Assembly (NCBI RefSeq): GCF_004798585.1
Contig: NZ_PPXQ01000009.1
Span: 1-64,000 of the forward strand
From: Massilia sp. Mn16-1_5
GTDB lineage: Bacteria > Pseudomonadota > Gammaproteobacteria > Burkholderiales > Burkholderiaceae_D
Reading direction: 5' to 3'
DNA: 64,000 bases
In this document: positions 53,893 through 61,984 of the stretch, one piece after another
Layout: every line of letters begins with the position of its first letter
Position numbering within the stretch: position 1 is the first letter of the stretch
Notes under the pieces: model-generated
The model's input: only the letters and a program-made list of their open reading frames with translations
Databases searched by the model: none
What the model was told of the DNA's origin: nothing
Made by a program: the position numbers and the translations under genes

Positions 53893-54798
53893 ATGCGCCT
53901 GCGCCACATCGAAGTTTTCCACGCCATCATGCAGGTCGGCACCATCAGCGGTGCCGCCCAGGTTCTCCACATCTCGCAGCCCGCGGTCACCAAGGTGTTG
54001 CAGCACGCCGAGCTGCAGCTGGGCATGCCGCTGTTCGAGCGCGTGCGCGGCAAACTGTATCCGAAGCCGGAGGCGCACCGCCTGTTCGCCGAGACGGAAA
54101 AACTGAACCGCGATTTACAGGGTATCCGCCGCCTCGCCGCCAGCCTGAAAGGGCGCGCGGTGGAAACGGTGCGCCTGGTGTCGACGCCGACCCTGGCCAT
54201 CAGCGTGCTGCCGCAGGCGATGACGGCCTGGCGCCGCGACTTCGCCCAGACGCGCTGCGAACTGGCGACCTACCACACCAGCGAGATCGTGAATGCCCTG
54301 CGCCTGGGCGAGGCGGATCTGGCCCTGTCGCTGCAGGACCCGCGCCATCCCGGCATCGTCGCCGAGCCGATTGCCTCCGGCAACCTGACGGTGATGGCCC
54401 CCGCCGGCACCTGGAGCGAAGCCGAGTGCGCGCAGCCGATCGGCGCCGCGGATCTGTCCGGTGAACTGATCGGCCTGGCCGACAACGATCCTCTGGGCGA
54501 AATTGTGGTGGCCGCCTGCGAGGCCCAGGGCGTGCAGCCCGTGTTTCGCACCGTGGTCCAGACTTACCAGATCGCCCGTTCCCTGGTGGAAGCGGGCGCC
54601 GGCACGGCCGTGGTCGATCCGTTCACCGCAGCCTCGGCGGCGTCCGACAAGGTCCAGCGCCGCCAGTGGGCACCCGCGATTCCCGTGCAGCTGTATCTGC
54701 TGACCGCAAACCACGCGCCGCTGTCGCACGGCGCGCGTGAACTGGCCAATTGTATCGGCGCGACGGCCCGCGCCTGTCTTGATAAGGGTTGTGCATGA
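53893..54798 (+). CDS. LysR-family transcriptional regulator
   Basis: A 301-residue LysR regulator. The winged helix is at 1-60 (LRHIEVFHAIMQVGTISGAA, LHISQPAVTKVLQHAELQLG), followed by a two-lobed effector domain (VRLVSTPTLAISVLPQAMTA, LGEADLALSLQDPRHPG). ATG 53893 is the family start. It overlaps the next gene by four bases, suggesting it is made together with, and perhaps controls, the D-Ala-D-Ala dipeptidase. No close LysR box was identified. Confidence 0.9.
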   Translation: MRLRHIEVFHAIMQVGTISGAAQVLHISQPAVTKVLQHAELQLGMPLFERVRGKLYPKPEAHRLFAETEKLNRDLQGIRRLAASLKGRAVETVRLVSTPTLAISVLPQAMTAWRRDFAQTRCELATYHTSEIVNALRLGEADLALSLQDPRHPGIVAEPIASGNLTVMAPAGTWSEAECAQPIGAADLSGELIGLADNDPLGEIVVAACEAQGVQPVFRTVVQTYQIARSLVEAGAGTAVVDPFTAASAASDKVQRRQWAPAIPVQLYLLTANHAPLSHGARELANCIGATARACLDKGCA

Positions 54799-55409
54799 GT
54801 ATCCTGACGGTTGCCAGCGAAGACATCGCCGGCAGCGAAGAATTCCGTCACCTCTCAATGATCGCCGGCATCGCGGTCGACCTCCGTTACGCCGGTCCGA
54901 ACAATTTTGTGGGACGCGATCTGTATTCGCCCTTCGACTGCGCCTGGCTGCACGTTGAAGCCGCCGCGGCGCTGGAAGCGGCCGTGGCCTGGCTCGGCAG
55001 CCACGCGCCCGGCCACACCTTGCTGGTGCTGGACGCCTTGCGCCCGCAGCGGGTGCAGCAGCAGCTGTGGGACGCCCTGGAGGGTACCGGCCTGCAGATG
55101 TACCTCGCTAATCCGGCGCGCGGCTCGATCCACTCCTATGGCATGGCGCTCGACGTCACCATCCTCGATCCGCAAGGCCGCGAGCTCGACATGGGCACCG
55201 GCTTCGACGACATGACCGATTTGTCGCACCCGGCGCTGGAAGAGGGGTTTATGGCTGCCGGCCAGCTGAGCGAAGGGCAAGTCGCCAACCGCCAGTTGCT
55301 GCGTGGCGCCATGTTCGGTGCCGGTTTTGTCGGCATCAATACCGAATGGTGGCATTTCGACTGCGGCGACCGCGAGCGCGTGCGATCGACTTTTCGTCGC
55401 GTCCTGTAA
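54795..55409 (+). CDS. ddpX: D-alanyl-D-alanine dipeptidase (VanX/DdpX family)
   Basis: A 204-residue zinc dipeptidase. The metal-binding motif SIHSYGMALD (111-120) supplies His113 and Asp120, and EWWH (184-187) supplies the catalytic Glu and the third ligand. The conserved Arg is in LDALRPQRVQ at about 83. DdpX/VanX enzymes hydrolyse free D-Ala-D-Ala, here a likely product of wall turnover. No signal peptide is seen, so it acts in the cytoplasm. The absence of vanH/vanA argues for recycling rather than glycopeptide resistance. Confidence 0.9.
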   Translation: MSILTVASEDIAGSEEFRHLSMIAGIAVDLRYAGPNNFVGRDLYSPFDCAWLHVEAAAALEAAVAWLGSHAPGHTLLVLDALRPQRVQQQLWDALEGTGLQMYLANPARGSIHSYGMALDVTILDPQGRELDMGTGFDDMTDLSHPALEEGFMAAGQLSEGQVANRQLLRGAMFGAGFVGINTEWWHFDCGDRERVRSTFRRVL

Positions 55410-55440
55410 GCTCCCATTTCGTTCCCCGCACACACTTGAG

Positions 55441-55476
55441 TTGTCTCAGCCTTTATAAGGCTTGAGCCCGAGACAA
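55441..55476 (+). terminator. Nested stem-loop after ddpX
   Basis: TTGTCTC (55441-55447) pairs with GAGACAA (55470-55476), and inside it AGCCTT/AAGGCT (55448-55462) forms a second hairpin. TCTTCTCG follows. It probably ends or protects the ddpX transcript. Confidence 0.55.
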
Positions 55477-55572
55477 TCTTCTCGTATTGACGAGAGATTG
55501 ATGCCGTGGCTTGACGAGTCCGCTTTCATCTTCTCGCGCAATCATTCTTCCAACGGACGAGAGAGGTGGGCG

Positions 55573-56202
55573 ATGAAACGAGTCATCATGGCCGCGGTCG
55601 TGGGCGCGGCGCTGGCGGGTTGCGGCACGGCGGCGGGCGACCTGTTTACGGCGCGCGACCGGACGGTCGAGTATGTCCGGGTATTCGATATCAAGACCGA
55701 GGCGCCGCCGCTGGCCGTGGCGCGCGCGGCCAGCGAAGGCATCAGCCGCAACATCCGGAACGCCACGCTGGCGACGCCCCTGCCTGAATCAGAAGACAGG
55801 CTCGACCAGCCCGGCCGCTTCAAGATGGCCGACGCCCCGGGCGCCGCCCGCGGCCCCAGCTGCGAGGGTGCCAGCTGGACCGCCCAGGCCCGCCCCGACG
55901 TGCGCGGCAGCCAGGACGTGCACATCGTCGCCTGCCTTTATCCGTATAAAACCGGCTATCACCTCGACATGTACGCCGGGTTCACCAAAAAGGAGGGCGG
56001 CTGGCTGGCCTGGCCGCGGCGCGCCACCGGCTATGTGATGGGGACACCCGAGAAATTCGTGGAAAAGACAATGATCGACCTGGTGCGCACGATCCGCGAA
56101 ACGACGGGCGCGCAGGTGGCGCTGGTGGAGGCGAAACCGGAGCTGGCCGGCGCGCCCTGGCTCGAGCCTTCACGGCCCGGCGCGCAGGCCTCGAAACCCT
56201 GA
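55573..56202 (+). CDS. Lipoprotein of unknown function
   Basis: A 209-residue lipoprotein with lipobox LAGC (about 14-17), preceded by GGTGGG as RBS, which decides ATG 55573. The mature part has two cysteines (SCEGASWTAQ, HIVACLYPYK) and the aromatic segment KTGYHLDMYAGFTKKEGGWL. The C-terminal region ends with a Pro-rich tail. I do not recognise the family. It is separated from ddpX by a stem-loop and converges with the TonB receptor gene. Confidence 0.7.
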   Translation: MKRVIMAAVVGAALAGCGTAAGDLFTARDRTVEYVRVFDIKTEAPPLAVARAASEGISRNIRNATLATPLPESEDRLDQPGRFKMADAPGAARGPSCEGASWTAQARPDVRGSQDVHIVACLYPYKTGYHLDMYAGFTKKEGGWLAWPRRATGYVMGTPEKFVEKTMIDLVRTIRETTGAQVALVEAKPELAGAPWLEPSRPGAQASKP

Positions 56203-56217
56203 CGCGCCGGTGAATGC

Positions 56218-56243
56218 GACCGAGCTGGGGGGGCAGCTCGGTC
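56218..56243. terminator. Bidirectional hairpin between convergent genes
   Basis: GACCGAGCTG (56218-56227) pairs over ten bases with CAGCTCGGTC (56234-56243); the loop is six G on the plus strand. There is no T run. It lies between the 3' ends of the unknown lipoprotein gene and the TonB receptor gene. Confidence 0.55.
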
Positions 56244-56274
56244 GAAGCTGCGGGGGCAGCTCGGCAGGTGCTGC

Positions 56275-58740
56275 TTAGAACGACCAGTCGACGCGGGCGT
56301 ACATCTGGCGACCGTTGATGCCGATCGGGCAGGTTTCCCAGCAGTGGGTAAAGCCCAGCTGCGGGAACGGTGCGGCGCGTACCTTGTCCCATTCCGTCGG
56401 ATAGGTATCGAACAGGTTGTTCGCACCGACCGACAGGCTCAGGCGCTTGGTGAAGGCGTAGCGCACGCTCAGGTCCACTAACCACTTGGCATCCCAGGTC
56501 TGGATGAAGCCGGGCGTAAAGCCCTGGCCCTGGACTTCGCCGAAGTAGCTGGCGCGGGTATTCACGTTCCACGGACCGGTCGTGTAGTCGGCCGCCACCA
56601 CGTGGTGCTGGCGCGGCTGGCCGCGTTCGATCAGCGTCACCTGCGTGTCGTCGAAAAGTTGCTCGCCGGTCAGGACTGGCGACTGCGAATGGCGTGCCTT
56701 GACTTCGGTCTTGTTGAAGCCGAGCTGGCCGGACAGCACCAGGGTCGAACCGGGCCAGCGCGTGGTGTGCTCGGCAACGATGTCCAGGCCGCTGGTGCGG
56801 GTGTCGATCGCGTTGGTGAAGAACTGCGCCTGGCCGACCTTCAGCGGGTCGAGGATGGCGCGGATCGGGCCGGCGCCGGCTTCTGGTGCGATATTGCTCG
56901 AGAAGACGATGCGGTCGTCGATGTCGATGCGGTACAGGTCGGCCGTGACCGAGAAGTTTTGCAGCGGACGCAGCACGATGCCGACGCTGGCGTTCTTCGA
57001 GGTCTCTTCCTTCAAGGGAGCGATGCCAAAGGCGCGGGTGACGGCGCTGCCTTCGCGCGCGGTCAGGGTTTCGGTCAGCACGCCGGCCGCGTTCAGGTTG
57101 GTGGACACCGAGCTGTAGAACTTCTGCTGCACCGAGGGAGCACGGAAACCGGTCGAGATGCTGCCGCGCAGGCCGACCGTGCGCGACGGGTCGTAGCGCA
57201 TGGACAGTTTGCCCGTCGTGGTGCTGCCGAAGTCCGAGTATTTTTCGTAGCGCACCGCGCCGGCGATCAGCAGCTGGTCGGTGAGGTTGTGCTCGGCATC
57301 GACATAGAGGGCGATGTTGTGGCGGCCGTCGTCGACTTCGGTCGATGGCGTGTAGCCGGGGAAGCCCTGGGCGCCCGAGGCGGCAATGCCGCCGTTCTGG
57401 TCGCGGATCACGATGGCCGGGTTGTTGGTGCGGCCGTACTGGTAGGACATCGGATCGCCCGCTTCGATCTCGTAGTTGTCGCGGCGGTATTCGAAACCGG
57501 TGGCCAGCGAAATCTTGCGTCCACCGATGTCAATCGGGCCACGCACATCGGCATTGAAGGTGGTCTGGTTGAATTTCAGGGTGCCGGTATCGGCTTCCAG
57601 CGGCGATTCGGCATAGATGCCGCCGCCCGGTTTCGGTTCGTACCAGTAGCTGACGTTGATCGATTCGCGCTCGTGGAAGCCGAGCTGGCTGCGGCCATGG
57701 TTCACGCTGACGTCGAATTTCCAGTCGTTGGCCAGGTTGCGCTTGTAGCCGACGGCGAAGGAGGCATCTTTTACGGTGGTGAGAATGTTCGGCAGGAAGC
57801 CGTTCGGATACACGGCCGGCACGTTACGGCCATCGCCCGCGGTACGGAAGAAGCCGGCCGAGTCGCCGGTGCGCTTGGAGACGCCGCCGAAGGCGTAGAA
57901 CTCGCTGTCCTTGTCGACCGGCAGGCCGGCATTCAGCCACAGGAAAGCATCCTTGGCCAGGCTGTCGCCGATGCGCTGGGTCACGCGCGGCGGATCGGTG
58001 CGCGCCGTGTCGAGGCCGGCGCGGTTGGTTTCGCCGCGGCGGCGGCCTTCGGCCGTCAGGTTCACATAGCCGCCGTCGCCGATCGCAAAGCCGGTATTCG
58101 CGCTGGCCGAGATCATGTCGCCGTCGCCCTCGGCCGTGGTGCCGATCGAGCTGCTGACCTGCGTTTCCTTGACCTGCGATTTCAATACGATGTTGATCAC
58201 GCCGGCGATCGCATCGGACCCGTACTGGGCCGCCGCCCCATCGCGCAAGACTTCGATGTGGTGGATCGCCGACATCGGGATCGCATTGATGTCGGTACCG
58301 GCCGAGCCGCGGCCGATGGTCTGCTGCACATTGACGAGTGCCTGCTGGTGGCGGCGCTTGCCGTTGACCAGCACCAGCAGCTGGTCCGGGCCGAGGCCGC
58401 GCAGGGTGGCGGGACGGATGATGTCGGTGCCGTCGCTGATGAAGGTGGTCGAGAAATTGAACGAGGGATCGAGCGTCTGCAACAGCTTGCCCAGTTCCAG
58501 CGGACCGGCGGTCTGCATGTCCTTCACGTTGATCAGGCCCACCGGCGCGGCCGTATCGAGCGCGGTCTTGGCGCTGGAGCGCGAACCGAGCACGACGACA
58601 CGGGCCGGATTGTTTTCATCGGCGACCGTCGTGGTCGTGGTCGAGGTGGTTTCTTGTGCGCCGGCGGAGGAAAAGGCGGCCAGCAGGGCGGTGGCAAGCA
58701 GGGTCTGGCGGAAAGGATGGCAGGCAGGGTGACGCGTCAT
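56275..58740 (-). CDS. TonB-dependent outer-membrane receptor
   Basis: An 821-residue receptor. It has a signal peptide (about 1-28), a plug domain (about 45-190: PLELGKLLQTLDPSFNFSTT, LRGLGPDQLLVLVNGKRRH, EVLRDGAAAQYGSDAIAGVI) and a beta-barrel ending in VDWSF with the usual terminal aromatic residue. The ligand is not evident. The type with GLGPDQLLVLVNGKRRH is common for organic ligands in Xanthomonads and related bacteria. Being surrounded by wall-turnover genes hints at a peptide or sugar ligand, but this is only context. Confidence 0.9.
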   Translation of the reverse strand: MTRHPACHPFRQTLLATALLAAFSSAGAQETTSTTTTTVADENNPARVVVLGSRSSAKTALDTAAPVGLINVKDMQTAGPLELGKLLQTLDPSFNFSTTFISDGTDIIRPATLRGLGPDQLLVLVNGKRRHQQALVNVQQTIGRGSAGTDINAIPMSAIHHIEVLRDGAAAQYGSDAIAGVINIVLKSQVKETQVSSSIGTTAEGDGDMISASANTGFAIGDGGYVNLTAEGRRRGETNRAGLDTARTDPPRVTQRIGDSLAKDAFLWLNAGLPVDKDSEFYAFGGVSKRTGDSAGFFRTAGDGRNVPAVYPNGFLPNILTTVKDASFAVGYKRNLANDWKFDVSVNHGRSQLGFHERESINVSYWYEPKPGGGIYAESPLEADTGTLKFNQTTFNADVRGPIDIGGRKISLATGFEYRRDNYEIEAGDPMSYQYGRTNNPAIVIRDQNGGIAASGAQGFPGYTPSTEVDDGRHNIALYVDAEHNLTDQLLIAGAVRYEKYSDFGSTTTGKLSMRYDPSRTVGLRGSISTGFRAPSVQQKFYSSVSTNLNAAGVLTETLTAREGSAVTRAFGIAPLKEETSKNASVGIVLRPLQNFSVTADLYRIDIDDRIVFSSNIAPEAGAGPIRAILDPLKVGQAQFFTNAIDTRTSGLDIVAEHTTRWPGSTLVLSGQLGFNKTEVKARHSQSPVLTGEQLFDDTQVTLIERGQPRQHHVVAADYTTGPWNVNTRASYFGEVQGQGFTPGFIQTWDAKWLVDLSVRYAFTKRLSLSVGANNLFDTYPTEWDKVRAAPFPQLGFTHCWETCPIGINGRQMYARVDWSF

Positions 58741-58792
58741 GTTCTCTCTTTTCTGGATTGTCGATACGAACCGGTCTGAAATGCACCATAAG

Positions 58793-58812
58793 GTATGGCT
58801 ATGTTTCCATAC
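58793..58812 (-). promoter_or_regulatory. Candidate operator upstream of the TonB receptor
   Basis: GTATGG (58793-58798) and CCATAC (58807-58812) form an inverted repeat with an eight-base spacer, 53-72 bases before the receptor start. The 291-base gap around it is AT-rich and holds no gene I can support. Confidence 0.35.
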
Positions 58813-58991
58813 GTGAAATTCATATTAACAATTGACGTTTGTCCATACAACGCACACAGCATGAGCGTTGTATTTGCGTGTTATCACAGCAATATTGGGT
58901 GCGAAGCAAGAGAAAAGGCAGTAAGCTGGATCGCTTGTGCCCGGTTTTGGTGCGTCGATTGTGACGTGCGATGTGGGCGCATGCCGCGCAT

Positions 58992-59016
58992 GGTGGGTAC
59001 GGGGCGCCCACCCTAC
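58992..59016. repeat. Degenerate REP-like palindrome
   Basis: GGTGGG (58992-58997) and CCCACC (59007-59012) form the stem, and the right arm CCCACCCTAC matches the arm of the other two copies. The left arm has lost its GTA. It lies 16 bases beyond the dacB stop. Confidence 0.6.
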
Positions 59017-59031
59017 CTCGATCTCCCTGCT

Positions 59032-60507
59032 TTACGGCTGTACTGCCGCTGGCGTTGCCGCTCCCGACTTCGCCACCCAATCCACTAACGCATCGACCAC
59101 GGCGCGTCCGCGTCCTTCTCCCGCCAGGTCGTCGTTGACCATAGCCACTACCACGTTCTGCACCCCGCTCGCATCCGGCACATAGCCGGCTACCGCCACC
59201 ACATTGCGCAGGGTCCCCGTCTTCAAACGGGCACGGCCGGCGGCCGGGCTGCCGTTCAGGCGGCGGCGCATGGTGCCGTCCGTTGCCGCGATCGGCATGC
59301 TGGCCAGGAATTCCGGCGCCCAGTTGCTGCGCAGGCCGGCGCGCAGCAGGCCGCCCATCTGCAGTGGACTGATGCGCTCGATGCGCGACAGGCCGGAGCC
59401 GTTTTCGATGACCAGGCCGCTGTCGTCGATGCCATGCGCGCGCATCCAGTTGCGCACCGTGGCATCGGCGCGGGTGTAGGTGGTCTGGTCCGGCGCCAAA
59501 GGCAAGGGCCGGCTGCCCAGCACCGGATCGGCTTCCAGTGCGCCCAGGCTGAGGAACAGGGTCCGCGCCAGCGCATTGTCCGAGGGTTTATTGGTGTCGC
59601 GCACCACTTCCGGCAGGGCGCGGGCGCGGTGCTCGGCCAGTAGTCTCGCGTCCAGCGGCGCCGTGCCCGCCTGCGTCTTGCCGTCCAGTTTGCCGCCCAG
59701 CTGCTTCCATTTCAGGCGGAACAGGCCATCGATATAGGCGTCGCGCTCGAGCACGTTGATGCTGTTGGTCTTGGCGCAGTTTTTCGGGTACGTCCCCTGC
59801 AGCACGACCTTGATCTTGTTGTCGTCCGTGTGCACGACCTGCGGCAGCTTCCAGCCGTCCTCCCACTTCGCGCAATCGGCGTCGATCAGGGTCATGTTGG
59901 AGGCGATCGTCACCCCGGACAGCGCCGGCTGCATGTCCAGCTGCATGCGTTTATCCGTCGAGCGCATGTCGATCTGCAGCATGTTCTTGTTGATCAGGAG
60001 GGCGTCGGGAATGACGTTGTAATAGGCTTCGGGCGACTCGTCGAAGGGCGGCAGGCCGACATCCATGCGCGCCGGCTGGAACACGCCGCGGTCCAGTACC
60101 AGATTACCCGCGATGCGCCGGATGCCCGCATTGTGCAGGGCGCGCAGCATGCCTTCCAATACTTCTCCCGACAGGTCGGCGTCGGCGCCGCCACGCAGCA
60201 CCAGGTCGCCCTTCAATACGTCCTTTTTGACGTCGGCGTTCGTCAGCAGCTCGGTCCGCCCGCGAAACACCGGACCCAGGTGCTCAAGGCTGACCAGGGT
60301 CGTCACCAGTTTCATGGTGGAGGCCGGCTGCATCGGACGTTCCGCCAGGTGCGAGAGCACGACCTGGTCGCCGCGCAGCACGAGGGCGCTGAACGAGGCC
60401 GGCGTCATGCCGTTCTGCGCCAGCAGGCTTGCCACCGGTTCCGGCAACTGTGCCTGCGCGGGCAGGCAGGAGAACAGGGCGGCGGCGAGAGCGAGCGGAC
60501 GGAGCAT
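59032..60507 (-). CDS. dacB: D-alanyl-D-alanine carboxypeptidase/endopeptidase PBP4 (DacB)
   Basis: A 491-residue periplasmic class-C penicillin-binding protein. It has a signal peptide (about 1-19, cleavage after AQA), SxxK at 63-66 (STMK), SDN in TNKPSDNALAR and KTG in RLKTGTL. The long insert between SxxK and SxN typical of PBP4 is present. It trims D-Ala and cuts cross-links during wall turnover. ATG 60507 is chosen because the signal peptide starts there; the longer frame overlaps the SpmAB gene. It follows that gene by eight bases. Confidence 0.92.
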   Translation of the reverse strand: MLRPLALAAALFSCLPAQAQLPEPVASLLAQNGMTPASFSALVLRGDQVVLSHLAERPMQPASTMKLVTTLVSLEHLGPVFRGRTELLTNADVKKDVLKGDLVLRGGADADLSGEVLEGMLRALHNAGIRRIAGNLVLDRGVFQPARMDVGLPPFDESPEAYYNVIPDALLINKNMLQIDMRSTDKRMQLDMQPALSGVTIASNMTLIDADCAKWEDGWKLPQVVHTDDNKIKVVLQGTYPKNCAKTNSINVLERDAYIDGLFRLKWKQLGGKLDGKTQAGTAPLDARLLAEHRARALPEVVRDTNKPSDNALARTLFLSLGALEADPVLGSRPLPLAPDQTTYTRADATVRNWMRAHGIDDSGLVIENGSGLSRIERISPLQMGGLLRAGLRSNWAPEFLASMPIAATDGTMRRRLNGSPAAGRARLKTGTLRNVVAVAGYVPDASGVQNVVVAMVNDDLAGEGRGRAVVDALVDWVAKSGAATPAAVQP

Positions 60508-60515
60508 ACGTTTCC

Positions 60516-61754
60516 TTAACCGAAGAAGAGGTAGGCCACAAAAATGGCGGCGATCACGCCCGCGAGGTCGGCCAGCAAGCCATAGCCGATTGCATAGCGG
60601 GTCTTGCGAATGCCGACCGAGCCGAAATACAGGGCGACGATATAGAAGGTCGTATCGGCGGCGCCCTGCAGGATCGAAGCCAGGCGGCCGACGAAGGAAT
60701 CGACGCCATAGGTGTTCATGGCATCGATCATCATGGCGCGCGAGCCGCTGCCGGACAGGGGTTTCATCAGCGCGGTCGGCAAGGCGCCGACGAAATCGGT
60801 GGGCAGTCCGAGTTGGCTGAATACCCATGCGAAGGCTTGGACGATCAGGCCGAGGATGCCGGAGTTGCGTACCACGCTGATGGCGACCAGCATGCCGACG
60901 AGGTAAGGAATGATCTTCAACGAGGTCTCGATGCCGCCCTTCGCGCCCTCGATGAAGGCTTCGAACACGTTGACCCGCTTGCGCAGGGCTGCCGTCATGA
61001 AGGCGGCGATAATCGAGAACAGGATCAGGTTGGCAACCACCACCGAGAACAGTTCGATCTCGTTCTTGGCGAGATAATTGGTCATGTAGAACACGAGGGC
61101 GCCGACGACGGCCGTCAGGCCGCCGATCCAGCCGAACACGACCGGATGGAGCAGATTGATGCGTTGCTTCAGGCTGACGGCCACGATGCCGGTGAGCGTG
61201 GAGCAGAAGGTCGCGATCAGCGTTGGAATGAAAATATCGGCGGGATTGGCCGCGCCGAGGATGGCGCGCTGGGCCATGATGGCCAGCGGAATCACCGTCA
61301 GGCCGGAGGTCTGGATCACCAGGAACATGATCTGGGCATCGCTGGCTTCATCCTTGCGCGGATTCAGGGTTTGCAGGCTTTCCATGGCCTTCAGGCCGAA
61401 GGGCGTCGCCGCGTTGTCCAGGCCAAGGATATTCGCCGAAAAATTCATCACCATGTGGCCATTCGCCGGGTGATCGCGCGGCACCCCGGGAAAAATCCGC
61501 GAGAAGAAGGGCGCGATGATGCGCGCGAACAAGTTGATGGCGCCTGCCCGTTCACCCACGTTCATGATCCCGAGCCACAAGGTCATGACGCCGGCCAGCG
61601 GCAGGGCGATGTCCATCACCGCCATCTTGGCTGAACTAAAAGTGCCGTCGATGATGCGCTTGAAGATCTCGGTGTCGCCCAGGAAGATCCACTGTCCGAG
61701 CGCGGCAACGAAGCCGACGAGGAAGAAACCAGTCCAGATGTAATTTAAAGCCAT
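60516..61754 (-). CDS. Fused SpmA-SpmB membrane protein (nucleoside-recognition/GATE fold)
   Basis: A 412-residue membrane protein made of two GATE-type halves. The SpmA-like first half includes MDIALPLAGVMTLWLGIMNV, NILGLDNAATPFGLKAMESL and MFLVIQTSGLTVIPLAIMAQ; the SpmB-like second half includes IIPYLVGMLVAISVVRNSGI and ALMKPLSGSGSRAMMIDAMN. In Bacillus spmA and spmB are separate genes needed for spore-core dehydration and lie next to a dacB gene. This organism type does not sporulate. It is co-transcribed with dacB. Confidence 0.85.
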   Translation of the reverse strand: MALNYIWTGFFLVGFVAALGQWIFLGDTEIFKRIIDGTFSSAKMAVMDIALPLAGVMTLWLGIMNVGERAGAINLFARIIAPFFSRIFPGVPRDHPANGHMVMNFSANILGLDNAATPFGLKAMESLQTLNPRKDEASDAQIMFLVIQTSGLTVIPLAIMAQRAILGAANPADIFIPTLIATFCSTLTGIVAVSLKQRINLLHPVVFGWIGGLTAVVGALVFYMTNYLAKNEIELFSVVVANLILFSIIAAFMTAALRKRVNVFEAFIEGAKGGIETSLKIIPYLVGMLVAISVVRNSGILGLIVQAFAWVFSQLGLPTDFVGALPTALMKPLSGSGSRAMMIDAMNTYGVDSFVGRLASILQGAADTTFYIVALYFGSVGIRKTRYAIGYGLLADLAGVIAAIFVAYLFFG

Positions 61755-61929
61755 GAGTCAGTCCGATAAGGCGGCAGGGCAGCGGGTAAGCTGCTGGTTC
61801 AAGGCCGCAGACGAAGTCACGGCAATCCTGCGCACGATTGTGCAGCGGAGAGTATAGGCGCAGAGCAAGCTGCACAGATGAAAGAATGCAGCCGCGCCAT
61901 GCAGAAAAGTTATGAGCGCCGTGTTTCGT

Positions 61930-61958
61930 TTGCCTGCACAGCACACCGCGCCTATGAT
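61930..61958 (+). promoter_or_regulatory. Promoter of the oligopeptide-binding protein gene
   Basis: -35 TTGCCT (61930-61935) and -10 TATGAT (61953-61958) are 17 bases apart, and the ATG follows 26 bases after the -10. The 230-base gap between spmAB and this gene shows no other feature. Confidence 0.65.
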
Positions 61959-61984
61959 ACGCACGCTCAACCAGGACTTGCACC

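Noticed and set aside
54795-55409. Glycopeptide-resistance (van) cluster
   Set aside because: Only a VanX/DdpX-like enzyme is present; there is no VanH, VanA-type ligase or VanRS, and the context is recycling.
56602-58779. Plus-strand ORF of about 725 codons opposite the TonB receptor
   Set aside because: The receptor on the minus strand has a signal peptide, plug motifs and a terminal Phe; the antisense frame is a composition artefact.
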